A stretch of DNA of 50,000 nt from NCBI GenBank assembly GCA_034520365.1, contig JAXHNP010000006.1, positions 1 to 50,000 of the forward strand. The letters run 5' to 3'. Origin of the DNA: Desulfobacterales bacterium (lineage in GTDB: Bacteria > Desulfobacterota > Desulfobacteria > Desulfobacterales > Desulfosalsimonadaceae). Of this stretch, positions 18,968 through 27,606 are shown one piece after another. Position 1 is the first letter of the stretch. Each line of letters starts with the position of its first letter. The notes beneath the pieces are model-generated. The model saw only the letters and a program-made list of their open reading frames with translations, was not told the origin of the DNA and searched no databases. Made by a program: the position numbers and the translations under genes.

Positions 18968-20746
18968 TCAGATGTTTTTGGTCTGAGCTTTGTTCAGGGT
19001 AAAATAGAATACAGAGCCTTTGGATCGGCCATCCGGCGGGCTCTGCACCCAGATATCGCCGCCCATGCTCTTGACCGCATGGCGGCATATGGCCAATCCT
19101 AAGCCGGTTCCGCCGGATGCGCGGCTCCGCTCCTTATCCACCCGGTAAAACCGTTCGAATATCCGTTTCTGATGCCGCTGGGCAATGCCCGGCCCCTCAT
19201 CCTGAACACCGAAAAGGAAATGATCGGATTTGTCAATGGTAAAAACCGTCACCGTTGTATTTTCAAAGGTGTGGCGGATGGCATTGTCCAGAAGGTTTCG
19301 AAATACCTGGGTCAGCGTATTGGCCTCTCCGTATACGGTGAGCGGGGTGGGGAGCTGGTTGACCACTTCTATCTTTTTTTCCTTAGCCATGGGCATGCAG
19401 GTCTCCCAGGCATTGGCCAGGCAGTCGGCCGCATCCACCGGCGCCAGTTCCAGCCACTCCGCCTGCTTTTGCTGCTGTTTGGTCAGTTCCAGCAGGTCGT
19501 TGACGATGTTGGCCATCTGGTTGGCGTTTTTCAGGATGGTTTGAATAAAGGTTTCCGCATCAGGTGAGGCCCTTAGCTTCTTATCCATGAGGGTTTCCGC
19601 ATAGCCCTTGATAGAGGTGAGCGGCGTGCGGAGTTCATGGGACACATTGGCCACAAAATCCTGCCTTGCTTTTTCGAGCCGGACCAGTTCGCTGATATCG
19701 TGGAACACCACCACGGCCCCGCCGTCCGGGATTTTCACCAGGTTGACCTCATAAATAATATCATGGTCAATGGGCACCCTGAGACTTGGCGGCTCCCTGC
19801 CCGCGAGCACATCGCTGCATGCGGCCTGGATTTCCGGGTTTAAGAAAACCTCCATGGGCCGGTAGCCGATGCAGGAGGGCACGCATCGGGCGATTTTAGT
19901 CAGGGCCCGGTTGGTGGATTTAATCCGGCCGTTTTTATCAAGCAGCATCACCCCCTCCTGCATGCCCTCAAAAACCGCCTCCAGTTCCTGTTTCTGGGCG
20001 GTAATGGTGTCAATGTTATGCTGAATTTTATCCGCCATTTGATTGATGCCGGCCGAGAGTTCTTTAAATTCCGGGCTCTGCTCAATTTCCAGCCGGCGGT
20101 CCAGGTTTCCCTCCCCGATTTCTTTCGTGGCCTGGATGACTTGGTCAATGGGATTTTTAAGGCGCCTGGCCAGGATGACGCTGGCGATTAATGTCAGGAT
20201 GAAAATCGCGCCCAAAGACCACCAGAACCGGCTGGCATAAAAAGAAAGCCGGGATTCGATGTTTGACATGGGAATGGCCACCCGGACGAAGGCATCCGGA
20301 TGATTCGGCAGGGCCAGGGGCTTGGCCGCATAAATGAGCCTTCGCTTGAGGGTGATGCTGTAGCGGATACTTTGGCCGAGGCCTTTTTTTCGGGCGTCCA
20401 CGATTTCGTCCCGATAGATATGGTTGTCCATGTCCGCAACGTCGGCAAACGGTACCGCGGAATCGGCCATCACCCGGCCGCTTTTTCCCACCAGGGTGAT
20501 TCGGTAGCCCAGTTTCTCGCCCAGCTCGGTAATCCATTGATCCATTCCCTGCGGGTCTTCAAACGGGGCGCTTTGTTTGACCAGCCAGCGGCAGAGCGCC
20601 AGCTGGTTAAACGCATTGGATTTGGTCTCAGAGAGGATTTCCGCTTCCAGGGTTTTACAAATATAGAAGGCCGGAATGCAGACCGCGGGGATAATGATCA
20701 GCCAAAAGGCGATTAACAGGCGGGTGCGAAAGTGAATGGATTGCAT
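18968..20746 (-). CDS. phoR: PhoR phosphate-sensing histidine kinase
   Basis: 592 residues. It has a membrane helix at about 10-30, a periplasmic sensor-like region at 35-170, a second helix at 174-195, HAMP at about 195-245 and PAS at about 252-355. HisKA follows with the phospho-accepting His370 (VSHELRTP), and the ATPase domain carries the N, G1 (DEGPGIA) and G2 (GGTGLGLAICR) boxes. The periplasmic domain makes it longer than E. coli PhoR. Its start directly abuts the phoB stop, so the pair is co-transcribed and it is the partner of PhoB. Confidence 0.93.
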   Translation of the reverse strand: MQSIHFRTRLLIAFWLIIIPAVCIPAFYICKTLEAEILSETKSNAFNQLALCRWLVKQSAPFEDPQGMDQWITELGEKLGYRITLVGKSGRVMADSAVPFADVADMDNHIYRDEIVDARKKGLGQSIRYSITLKRRLIYAAKPLALPNHPDAFVRVAIPMSNIESRLSFYASRFWWSLGAIFILTLIASVILARRLKNPIDQVIQATKEIGEGNLDRRLEIEQSPEFKELSAGINQMADKIQHNIDTITAQKQELEAVFEGMQEGVMLLDKNGRIKSTNRALTKIARCVPSCIGYRPMEVFLNPEIQAACSDVLAGREPPSLRVPIDHDIIYEVNLVKIPDGGAVVVFHDISELVRLEKARQDFVANVSHELRTPLTSIKGYAETLMDKKLRASPDAETFIQTILKNANQMANIVNDLLELTKQQQKQAEWLELAPVDAADCLANAWETCMPMAKEKKIEVVNQLPTPLTVYGEANTLTQVFRNLLDNAIRHTFENTTVTVFTIDKSDHFLFGVQDEGPGIAQRHQKRIFERFYRVDKERSRASGGTGLGLAICRHAVKSMGGDIWVQSPPDGRSKGSVFYFTLNKAQTKNI

Positions 20747-21430
20747 TTACGCTTCCTTGAACCGGTAGCCGATGCCGCGGACGGTTTCGATGGATTCCGC
20801 ATAGGGGCCGATTTTCTGGCGCAGCCGGCGGATATGGGTATCCACGGTGCGGGCATACCCGTCAAACTGGTAGCCCCAGACCCGGTCCAGGAGCTGATCC
20901 CGGGTCCGGACTTTGCCCTGGTTCTGAATCAGTTCCATCAGGAGGTTAAGCTCCGTGACGGTCAGCTTTAATTCTTCGTCTTTGAGCCATACCCGGTAGC
21001 TTTCCAGGTCAATTTGAAGATCCTGGTAGGTGAGCAGGCTTTCCTCAGCGGGGTCTTTTTCCTGGCGCCGTAAAATCGCCCGGAGCCGAAGGATCAATTC
21101 CCGCGGACTGAAGGGCTTGACAATATAGTCATCCGCACCGAGCTCAAAGCCCACAATCCGGTCGACCTCTTCGCCTTTTGCGGTGAGCATAACCACTGGA
21201 ATGTTTTGGGTCTTTGAGCTGCGCTTGAGCGATTTGCAGATTTCAAGGCCGTCCATGCCGGGCAGGATCAGGTCTAAGAGAATGAGATCCGGCGTTTTTG
21301 CTTCCGCCATGTCAAGCCCTTTGTTTCCGTCTGCCGCTTTGAACGTGGTATATCCTTCGGATCGTAAATGCCAGTCGATCAATTGCATGATGTCGGTTTC
21401 ATCTTCGACAATAAGTATGGATTTTGTCAT
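20747..21430 (-). CDS. phoB: PhoB phosphate response regulator
   Basis: 227 residues. The receiver domain (about 1-120) has the phospho-accepting Asp53 (LLDLILPGMDG). The winged-helix OmpR/PhoB DNA-binding domain (about 130-225) contains RVWGYQFDGYARTVDTHIRR. It binds Pho boxes; candidates are at 5479, 21530 and 21584. It leads the minus-strand phoB-phoR-pstB-phoU group, behind its own Pho-box promoter. Confidence 0.95.
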   Translation of the reverse strand: MTKSILIVEDETDIMQLIDWHLRSEGYTTFKAADGNKGLDMAEAKTPDLILLDLILPGMDGLEICKSLKRSSKTQNIPVVMLTAKGEEVDRIVGFELGADDYIVKPFSPRELILRLRAILRRQEKDPAEESLLTYQDLQIDLESYRVWLKDEELKLTVTELNLLMELIQNQGKVRTRDQLLDRVWGYQFDGYARTVDTHIRRLRQKIGPYAESIETVRGIGYRFKEA

Positions 21431-21515
21431 TGGCTCACCTGTTATAAAAAAGTGAAGAAATACGTCTTGTCAACGATTTGTCGATCAAATGAAGTTAAAC
21501 AAGAATTATCGCAAA

Positions 21516-21547
21516 ATTATGAAGTGATTGTGACAATTATGTGACAA
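21516..21547 (-). promoter_or_regulatory. Pho-box promoter for phoB-phoR-pstB-phoU
   Basis: On the minus strand TTGTCACATAATTGTCAC (21547 to 21530) is a near-consensus Pho box, with half sites 11 bp apart. A CATAAT -10-like element follows 8 bp downstream (21521 to 21516). The phoB start is at 21430. This predicts autoregulation of phoBR. Confidence 0.7.
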
Positions 21548-21583
21548 GTCCCAAAAACTTATTGTCATTATTATTTCGTCATT

Positions 21584-21617
21584 TTGTCACATAAATGTCA
21601 AATTTAAAAATTATGAT
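21584..21617 (+). promoter_or_regulatory. Pho-box promoter for pstSCA
   Basis: TTGTCACATAAATGTCAA (21584-21601) is a near-consensus Pho box, and TATGAT (21612-21617) follows after 10 bp, the usual PhoB spacing. Two more GTCA units at 21564 and 21578 may extend the PhoB-binding region. The pstS start is 184 bp from the -10. Confidence 0.75.
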
Positions 21618-21636
21618 TGTAACAAATTTTTGGTTG

Positions 21637-21740
21637 TTGGGTATTAGGTATTAGGTATTAGGTATTAGGTGTTAGGTGTTAGGTATTAGGTGTTAGGTGT
21701 TAGGTGTTAGGTGTTGGGTGTTAGGTGTTGGGTGTTGGGT
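21637..21740 (+). repeat. Heptanucleotide tandem repeat in the pstS leader
   Basis: About 15 consecutive 7-bp units of TTAGGTA, TTAGGTG or TTGGGTG type fill 21637-21740, between the predicted -10 and the pstS ribosome site. The run would lie in the 5' untranslated RNA. Related short runs occur at 24488-24515 and, inverted, at 5330-5360 and 42395-42420. Confidence 0.9.
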
Positions 21741-21800
21741 AAAAGAGTCGGTTGAAGAGAACTGGTTTGACACAAAATAAAAATTGAAGGAGAAAATGGT

Positions 21801-22625
21801 ATGAAGACAAAATCAATGATGAAGGGGTTAAAAACAGGGGTTATCCTGGTATTGGTCTTGTGCTTTGCCGCTGCGGCATGGGCGGAGAAGCTCTCGATTA
21901 AAGGCTCCACGACGGTGCTGCCCATTGCGCAGAAGGCAGCCGAGGAATTTATGAAGATTTATCCGGATATCAACGTGTCCGTATCCGGCGGAGGCTCCGG
22001 CAACGGGATCAAGGCAATCATCGATGGGACAACCGATGTTGCTGACAGCTCCCGGTTTATCAAGCAGGAAGAAGTGAAGATGGCGGTTGAAAACGGTACC
22101 TATCCGGTCCCCTTTGCCGTGGCCCGGGACTGCATCGTACCGGTTGTCCATCCGTCAAACAATATTAGTGACTTGAGCCTGGCCCAGCTTAAGAAAATAT
22201 ACGAGGGCAAGATTACTAACTGGAAGGAAGTCGGCGGACCGGATCTCGAAATTGTGGTGATATCCCGGGATACCTCCTCCGGGACCTATGAAGTCTGGGA
22301 AGACATTGTCATGGAAGGCGCACGGGTCTATCCGGGGGCGCTGTTGCAGGCGTCAAATGGGGCCGTAGCCCAGGCGGTGGCCAAAAATAAATACGCCATC
22401 GGCTATGTTGGTCTGAGTTATTTGAATAAAGACTTGAAAACACTCACCGTGGACGGTGAGGAAGCCAGTATTGAAAATGCCGTCGCATATCCGGTCAGCC
22501 GAGAATTGTTCATGTTTACCCGCGGCTGGCCAACCGGCAAGGTTATGAAATTTATCAATTATATGCTGCATCCGAGCAAAGGGCAGAAAATCGCTGCCGA
22601 GGTCGGATACGTTCCGCTTTATTAG
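21801..22625 (+). CDS. pstS: PstS phosphate-binding protein
   Basis: 274 residues. The signal peptide ends at AWA-EK (about residue 28). The mature protein starts with the phosphate-binding motif LSIKGSTTVLPIAQ and has SGGGSGNGIKA, DVADSSR and SRDTSSGTYEVW, all phosphate-contact segments of the family. It delivers phosphate to PstC-PstA. GGAG lies just upstream of the ATG. It is first in the pstSCA operon, behind a Pho-box promoter and a repeat-filled leader. Confidence 0.95.
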   Translation: MKTKSMMKGLKTGVILVLVLCFAAAAWAEKLSIKGSTTVLPIAQKAAEEFMKIYPDINVSVSGGGSGNGIKAIIDGTTDVADSSRFIKQEEVKMAVENGTYPVPFAVARDCIVPVVHPSNNISDLSLAQLKKIYEGKITNWKEVGGPDLEIVVISRDTSSGTYEVWEDIVMEGARVYPGALLQASNGAVAQAVAKNKYAIGYVGLSYLNKDLKTLTVDGEEASIENAVAYPVSRELFMFTRGWPTGKVMKFINYMLHPSKGQKIAAEVGYVPLY

Positions 22626-22668
22626 TGCTTTAGGTGCTGGGGAATAATATCAGGCGGTTTAAAATATT

Positions 22669-23559
22669 ATGAAGTCGAGAGTTATCAAAGATACGCTGAT
22701 TCGCTATATTTTTTTTCTGCTGGCGTTTATTTCCATCGCGATTCTGGCCATGATCCTGTTTTTCCTGGTCAGGGAGGGGGTGCCGGTATTTAAAGAGGTC
22801 TCGGTTAAGGACTTTTTGTTCGGCCAGTACTGGTATCCCACTGCCGATCCACCGGATTTCGGGATACTGCCGCTGATTTTAGCGTCTTTGATGGTAACCG
22901 GCCTGTCTGCGGCCATTTCCATACCGCTGGGCGTGATGACGGCGATTTATCTGGCGGAAATCGCCACGCCCCGGGTCAAAGAAATCGCCAAACCCATGGT
23001 TGAAATGCTGGCATCGCTGCCCTCGGTGGTGATCGGGTTTTTCGGGATGGTGGTGGTGGCCCCGTTTCTCCAGGAGGTGTTTGAACTTCCCACGGGGCTA
23101 AACCTTTTTAATGCCTCGCTAATGCTGGCGTTTATGTCCGTGCCCACCATCACAACCATTGCTGAGGATGCCATCACCAGTGTGCCGGCGGAGCTGAAGG
23201 AGGCCTCTTTGGCACTGGGGGCCACCCATTGGGAAAGCATCGTTCGGGTGATTATGCCGGCGTCTTTGTCCGGGGTGAGCACCGGCATCATCCTCGGTAT
23301 GTCCCGGGCCATCGGTGAGACCATGGTCGTATTGATGGTTGCCGGCGGGGCGGCCATGATTCCGGGCTCGCTTTTTGATCCCGTCCGGCCCATGCCGGCC
23401 AGCATTGCCGCGGAAATGGCGGAGGCCCCGTTTCGCAGCGAGCATTACCACGCCCTGTTTGCCATCGGATTGGTGTTATTTATTTTTACCCTGATGTTTA
23501 ACTTCATCGCAGACTATATTTCGCACAAGCACCGGCAGGTGGGCGCGGCCACGCTATAG
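22669..23559 (+). CDS. pstC: Phosphate ABC transporter permease PstC
   Basis: 296 residues with six predicted membrane helices and the EAA-type loop contacting PstB (ELKEASLALGATHWESI). The PstC hallmark GMSRAIGETMVV is present near residue 210. It forms the inner-membrane channel with PstA. The ribosome site is weak; the start follows pstS by 43 bp. Confidence 0.94.
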   Translation: MKSRVIKDTLIRYIFFLLAFISIAILAMILFFLVREGVPVFKEVSVKDFLFGQYWYPTADPPDFGILPLILASLMVTGLSAAISIPLGVMTAIYLAEIATPRVKEIAKPMVEMLASLPSVVIGFFGMVVVAPFLQEVFELPTGLNLFNASLMLAFMSVPTITTIAEDAITSVPAELKEASLALGATHWESIVRVIMPASLSGVSTGIILGMSRAIGETMVVLMVAGGAAMIPGSLFDPVRPMPASIAAEMAEAPFRSEHYHALFAIGLVLFIFTLMFNFIADYISHKHRQVGAATL

Positions 23560-23576
23560 AAAGATATTATACGCAT

Positions 23577-24467
23577 ATGACGAACCAGGCATCCCATACC
23601 AATATGGCGGAAAAGACCTCAGCGCGCCGGAAATTTTCCCAGTCCGGGTTTTTCCTGATGTTCCGCGGGGCGGCGTTGATTAATGCCTTTGCGCTGGTGA
23701 TTGTGGTTTTCTTTCTGGTCAAAAACGGCTGGCAGGCCATCAACTGGACGTTTTTGACCCAGGTGCCCACCGATTCCATGACAAAGGGCGGGATTTTTCC
23801 GTGCATCGTCGGAACTGTTTACCTGAGTGTCGGGGCCATGCTGTTTGCCTTTCCCCTGGGCGTGGCCTCGGCCATCTATTTGAATGAATATGCCCGGCAG
23901 GGGGCGCTTATGCGGGCGATCCGGTTTGGCATCAATAATCTGGCCGGTGTGCCCTCCATTGTATTCGGGCTTTTCGGCCTGGCGTTTTTTGTAACCTGGA
24001 TGAAGCTTGAGGTGAGTGTCCTGTCCGGGGCGCTGACACTGGGGATTTTGTCTCTGCCGGTGATTATCGGCACCTCGGAGGAGGCCCTGCGGGCGGTGCC
24101 GGATACCTATCGGGAGGCCTCGCTAGGCCTTGGCGCCACCAAATGGCAGACCATTTCGCGAGTCGTTATGCCCGCGGCTCTGCCATCGATGATCACCGGC
24201 GGTATCCTGGCCTTAAGCCGGGCCGCCGGAGAAACCGCGGCGATCATGTTTACGGCCGCGGTCTATTACACCACCCAGATGCCCTCCTCCGTATTCGATC
24301 CGGTAATGGCGCTTCCCTATCATATCTATGTGCTGGCCACGGCCGGTACCAATATCGAACAGACCCGGGGGCTTCAATACGGCACCGCCCTGGTGCTCAT
24401 TGCCCTGGTGCTGGGCATGAACCTGATTGCCATCATCTACCGGGCCCGGCTGCGCAGAAAGCGGTAG
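23577..24467 (+). CDS. pstA: Phosphate ABC transporter permease PstA
   Basis: 296 residues, multiple membrane helices, and the EAA loop DTYREASLGLGATKWQTI followed by LSRAAGETAAIMFTAAVYY, diagnostic for PstA. It lies 17 bp after pstC and closes the pstSCA operon. A heptamer run and a BIME follow rather than an obvious terminator. Confidence 0.94.
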   Translation: MTNQASHTNMAEKTSARRKFSQSGFFLMFRGAALINAFALVIVVFFLVKNGWQAINWTFLTQVPTDSMTKGGIFPCIVGTVYLSVGAMLFAFPLGVASAIYLNEYARQGALMRAIRFGINNLAGVPSIVFGLFGLAFFVTWMKLEVSVLSGALTLGILSLPVIIGTSEEALRAVPDTYREASLGLGATKWQTISRVVMPAALPSMITGGILALSRAAGETAAIMFTAAVYYTTQMPSSVFDPVMALPYHIYVLATAGTNIEQTRGLQYGTALVLIALVLGMNLIAIIYRARLRRKR

Positions 24468-24487
24468 GGGCTTCCAAGGAACTTCAC

Positions 24488-24515
24488 GGTTTAAGGTATA
24501 GGGTGTAAGGTGTAA
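24488..24515 (+). repeat. Short degenerate heptamer run
   Basis: GGTTTAAGGTATAGGGTGTAAGG-type units of about 7 bp resemble the pstS-leader repeat but are degenerate. They lie between pstA and the BIME. Confidence 0.5.
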
Positions 24516-24532
24516 GGTAAATGAAACCAAGA

Positions 24533-24633
24533 ATTTATGGTCGGCACGGTGGCCGACCCTACGATGAATCGGGTTTTTCCCCATTCGTAGGGCGGGCCAC
24601 CGTGCCCGCCTGAAAAATAGATAGAACAAATTT
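24533..24633. repeat. BIME-like REP pair, copy 2
   Basis: Exact 101-bp reverse complement of 5213-5313. It holds two head-to-head REP units with GTAG next to 7-bp stems and CACCGT loops. It lies in the pstA 3' region and could stabilise the pst transcript end or block read-through. Confidence 0.85.
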
Positions 24634-24677
24634 TTAATCAAAAATTCTGTCTAAGCAATTGCCGGAAAGGATACATC

Positions 24678-24935
24678 ATGACACATCACGATCATTCGCA
24701 TGACCATGACCACAGCCATGAGCAAAGCGCGGAAATGCCGTTTGAAGAGAAGCTCGGAAAAATTCTGGACCATTGGATCAAGCACAACCTGGATCATGCG
24801 GAGACTTATAAGGACTGGGCGGAGCGGGCCCGAAAGGCCAATATGGACGAAGTGGCGGATCTGCTCAAAGAGGCCGCGGAGCTTAACATCACCATGAACG
24901 AGAAGTTCGAAGCCGCCAAAAAGCAGATTTCATAG
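24678..24935 (+). CDS. Small His-rich N-terminus protein, probable metal binder
   Basis: 85 residues. The first 20 hold an alternating His/Asp/Ser stretch (THHDHSHDHDHSHEQ) likely to bind Zn, Ni or similar ions. The rest is a predicted two-helix domain (LGKILDHWIKHNLDHAETYKDW, then EVADLLKEAAELN), a pattern seen in a family of small uncharacterised bacterial and archaeal proteins. GGAAAGG lies upstream of the ATG. Its last bases overlap the end of the converging radical SAM gene by 6 bp. The role is unknown; a metal store or chaperone is the simplest guess. Confidence 0.7.
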   Translation: MTHHDHSHDHDHSHEQSAEMPFEEKLGKILDHWIKHNLDHAETYKDWAERARKANMDEVADLLKEAAELNITMNEKFEAAKKQIS

Positions 24936-26198
24936 GCGCTGGATCAAATAGATGTAGCAGGGCAGCCGGCACAATTTTTTAAATTCCGTGAATTCGTGCA
25001 GCATTTTTTCTTTTGAACCGATATTTTCCAAAGGCGAGATGTAAATCGTGCCTTTGCTGTGAAAATGATCCAGGTGGTTGCGGGTCAGATCGATAATTGA
25101 GGGCAGGTGGGTTTCCGGAAGCCCCGCGCCATAGACGAAGTTGGCGGTCACCTCAATGTTGCTGTAGGTCCGGTTCACGGCCATCATGCGGTTAAACGCC
25201 TTTTCCACCTTTTTGGGCGTAAGCGGCTTTTGGATGACTTTGAAGGTCTCCGCATCCGCGGATTCAAGCCCCAGGTTGATATACGTATAAAAGGGCAGCC
25301 GGTTTAAAGCGTCGAACACGTCCTCATCCGAGCGGAGCATGGAGTCCACGCTGCCGAACAGAAAAAGCCGGGGGTCCTTCATTTTCGACTGGTCAATGGC
25401 AAGGCCCTCGTAAGTTTTTCGGGCTGCAAAATCCAGGACCTCTTTTCCGGCAAACAGGGCATCGTGCTGGCCCAGAAAAATGCTGTTGTAGTTGATGAGA
25501 TCCTGGTCGTAGAATGCGCTAAGGGCCCGGATCTGCGATTCGATATCATCATAGGGGCGCAGGGCGAAGCCTTTGCCGGATTTTACCCGGCAGAATCCGC
25601 AGTTGTAGAGACAGCCGTCCGCCACAATGACCGGAATGACGTCATACTCCACATGCCGGGCATCCGGCGGGAGTACCGAGACCTCACCGCCGATAATCTC
25701 GTGGAATTTTCGGCCCCGCTCCGCCAGCCGTTCCGGTCCCAGTTCCGCCACCCGGCGGAGGAACCCGGAGAGATTTGGCGCACAGACGGACAAATCCATC
25801 CGCGCAATCCGCTCTCTCAGTTGGTGCCAGGCCGCAAAGGCATCCGCCACATCCTCACTGTTAAACCGGTCACTGAACAGCACCGCATTGGTATCATAGG
25901 AAAGGCAGGGCACGTAATATTCGCCGGTAAAATCAATGGCCCCGGTATAGCCGCCGGCTGAGAAATAGGCCCAGTCGTTTCCCGCCGTGCGTTTGAGCCA
26001 TTCGGAGGCATCCAGCCAACCCCGGCCCCGGCCCTGGATGGTTTTAATCTCGCCGTTTAAATTGAACTGAAAGGTATAATCCCGGGTTTTGATTTCCGAG
26101 AAAATGCCGTATCGGACCGGATAGCTGATTTTGATATACCGGTCCGCCCCCTTTTTCTCAAGGGTGATGGTCATGTCTTCAACTGTATGGGGTTCCAT
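24930..26198 (-). CDS. Radical SAM protein of unknown substrate
   Basis: 422 residues. A 180-residue N-terminal domain of unknown fold precedes a radical SAM core with the cluster motif CLYNCGFC (C-x3-C-x2-C, near residue 205). Further core signatures are FLGQHDAL, NLGLESAD and ANFVYGAGLPETH. Such proteins bind one [4Fe-4S] cluster and S-adenosylmethionine. No auxiliary-cluster SPASM pattern is evident, although CRLPCYIY near the end is a possible extra metal site. It follows the U32 gene by 30 bp on the same strand, so co-transcription is likely. Confidence 0.85.
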   Translation of the reverse strand: MEPHTVEDMTITLEKKGADRYIKISYPVRYGIFSEIKTRDYTFQFNLNGEIKTIQGRGRGWLDASEWLKRTAGNDWAYFSAGGYTGAIDFTGEYYVPCLSYDTNAVLFSDRFNSEDVADAFAAWHQLRERIARMDLSVCAPNLSGFLRRVAELGPERLAERGRKFHEIIGGEVSVLPPDARHVEYDVIPVIVADGCLYNCGFCRVKSGKGFALRPYDDIESQIRALSAFYDQDLINYNSIFLGQHDALFAGKEVLDFAARKTYEGLAIDQSKMKDPRLFLFGSVDSMLRSDEDVFDALNRLPFYTYINLGLESADAETFKVIQKPLTPKKVEKAFNRMMAVNRTYSNIEVTANFVYGAGLPETHLPSIIDLTRNHLDHFHSKGTIYISPLENIGSKEKMLHEFTEFKKLCRLPCYIYLIQRL

Positions 26199-26228
26199 GA
26201 TGCATCTGATCTTTTAACGTATTGGTGT

Positions 26229-27455
26229 TTATCCGGTTTTCCGGATCAACTCGTCCGGCTGCAGCATATCCGGTTTCCCCAGGCGGATCTTGACCCGGCT
26301 GCCGGATTGTGCCGTGTCCACGGCCGCGCCCTCAAGGGTTCGGATCTCTTGAATGGTGTTTATCGTGTTTTTCCCGCGGGTTTTTAGAATGTCTATATGA
26401 TCGCCGGTCTGGATTTTGTTTCGCACGGCCAGTTCAATGGCGGTCTCGCTGTAGATCCGCCCGACTTTGCCCACAAACCGGACAGACGCGTCGGGTGCGG
26501 CATTTTCGTATCCGGGCCGGACGGCTTCCGGATCATTTAAATAAAACCCCGTGCCGTAGCTTCTCGGGCTGATCCGGTCGAGTTCCAGGGCCCATTCGGA
26601 TAAAACCTGATAATCGGACGGGTTTTGATAATAGGCGTCAATGGCCGCGCGATAGGTTTTAACCGCCGTGGCCAGGTAGTTCAGTCCCTTTAGCCGGCCT
26701 TCGATTTTCAGGGAACAAATGCCGGCCTCGATCATTTTCGGCAGGTGTGCGATCATGCAGAGGTCCTTGGAATTGAATATATAGGTTCCGGTTTCATCCT
26801 CTGCCACCGGCATGTACTGCCCCGGCCGCAGTTCTTCAACCACCGCGTATTTCCATCGGCAGGGGTGGGCGCACTGGCCGCGGTTGCTGTCGCGCCGGGC
26901 CATGAAGCTGCTTAACAGGCAGCGTCCGGAATAGGCGATACACATGGCGCCGTGCACAAAGGCCTCAACTTCAAGCCCTTCGGTATGGCTGATCGCCTTG
27001 ATTTCATCCAGGGTCAGTTCCCGGGCCGCATTGACCCGGGCCACCCCGGCGGCCTGCCAGAAACGGGCGCTGTGCGGGTTGGTGGTGTTGGCCTGGGTGC
27101 TCAGGTGGATCGGGATGCCGGGGGCTGTTTGGCCGGCCAGGCGGATGACGCCGGGATCGGCGATGATCAGCGCATCCGGCCCGATATGGGAAAGCTCTTT
27201 CAGGCAGGCTTCAACATCAGCCATTTCCCCGGGCCGCGGAAACGCATTTACCGCTACATAAACGCGCACGCCGGCGTCATGGGCAATCCGAATCCCTTCG
27301 GCCATCTCTTCTGCGGTAAAATTGCCGGCATAGTTTCTCAGACTGTGCGCCTTTCCGGATAGATACACCGCATCCGCCCCGTAGTGGATGGCAGTGGCTA
27401 ATTTCTCCGGATTGCCGGCCGGGGCCAGCAGTTCTATTTTTTTGTTACGGGTCAT
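26229..27455 (-). CDS. U32 family protein (TrhP/YegQ-like tRNA hydroxylation)
   Basis: 408 residues from the ATG at 27455, which has AGGA upstream; the longer frame to 27518 lacks support. It opens with IELLAPAGNPEKLATAIHYGADAVY. The U32 signature EAFVHGAMCIAYSGRCLLS is complete, and the family cysteines continue in GQCAHPCRW. A C-terminal beta domain follows. Family members such as TrhP support prephenate-dependent tRNA uridine hydroxylation and carry iron-sulfur clusters, although databases call them peptidases. The choice among U32 subfamilies is tentative. Confidence 0.85.
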   Translation of the reverse strand: MTRNKKIELLAPAGNPEKLATAIHYGADAVYLSGKAHSLRNYAGNFTAEEMAEGIRIAHDAGVRVYVAVNAFPRPGEMADVEACLKELSHIGPDALIIADPGVIRLAGQTAPGIPIHLSTQANTTNPHSARFWQAAGVARVNAARELTLDEIKAISHTEGLEVEAFVHGAMCIAYSGRCLLSSFMARRDSNRGQCAHPCRWKYAVVEELRPGQYMPVAEDETGTYIFNSKDLCMIAHLPKMIEAGICSLKIEGRLKGLNYLATAVKTYRAAIDAYYQNPSDYQVLSEWALELDRISPRSYGTGFYLNDPEAVRPGYENAAPDASVRFVGKVGRIYSETAIELAVRNKIQTGDHIDILKTRGKNTINTIQEIRTLEGAAVDTAQSGSRVKIRLGKPDMLQPDELIRKTG

Positions 27456-27606
27456 CTGCGGTGTCCTAAAAAATCGTTTTCCGCAGCGCAAAGGTGCCGG
27501 GAAACGATCCTTATACACCTTGGCGCCTGATTATGCCAAAAGATTTTTTACAAGGTGGATTTAATGCCCGGTGGGCGGTCGTGGCGGGATATCCGCCCGC
27601 CGGCTT

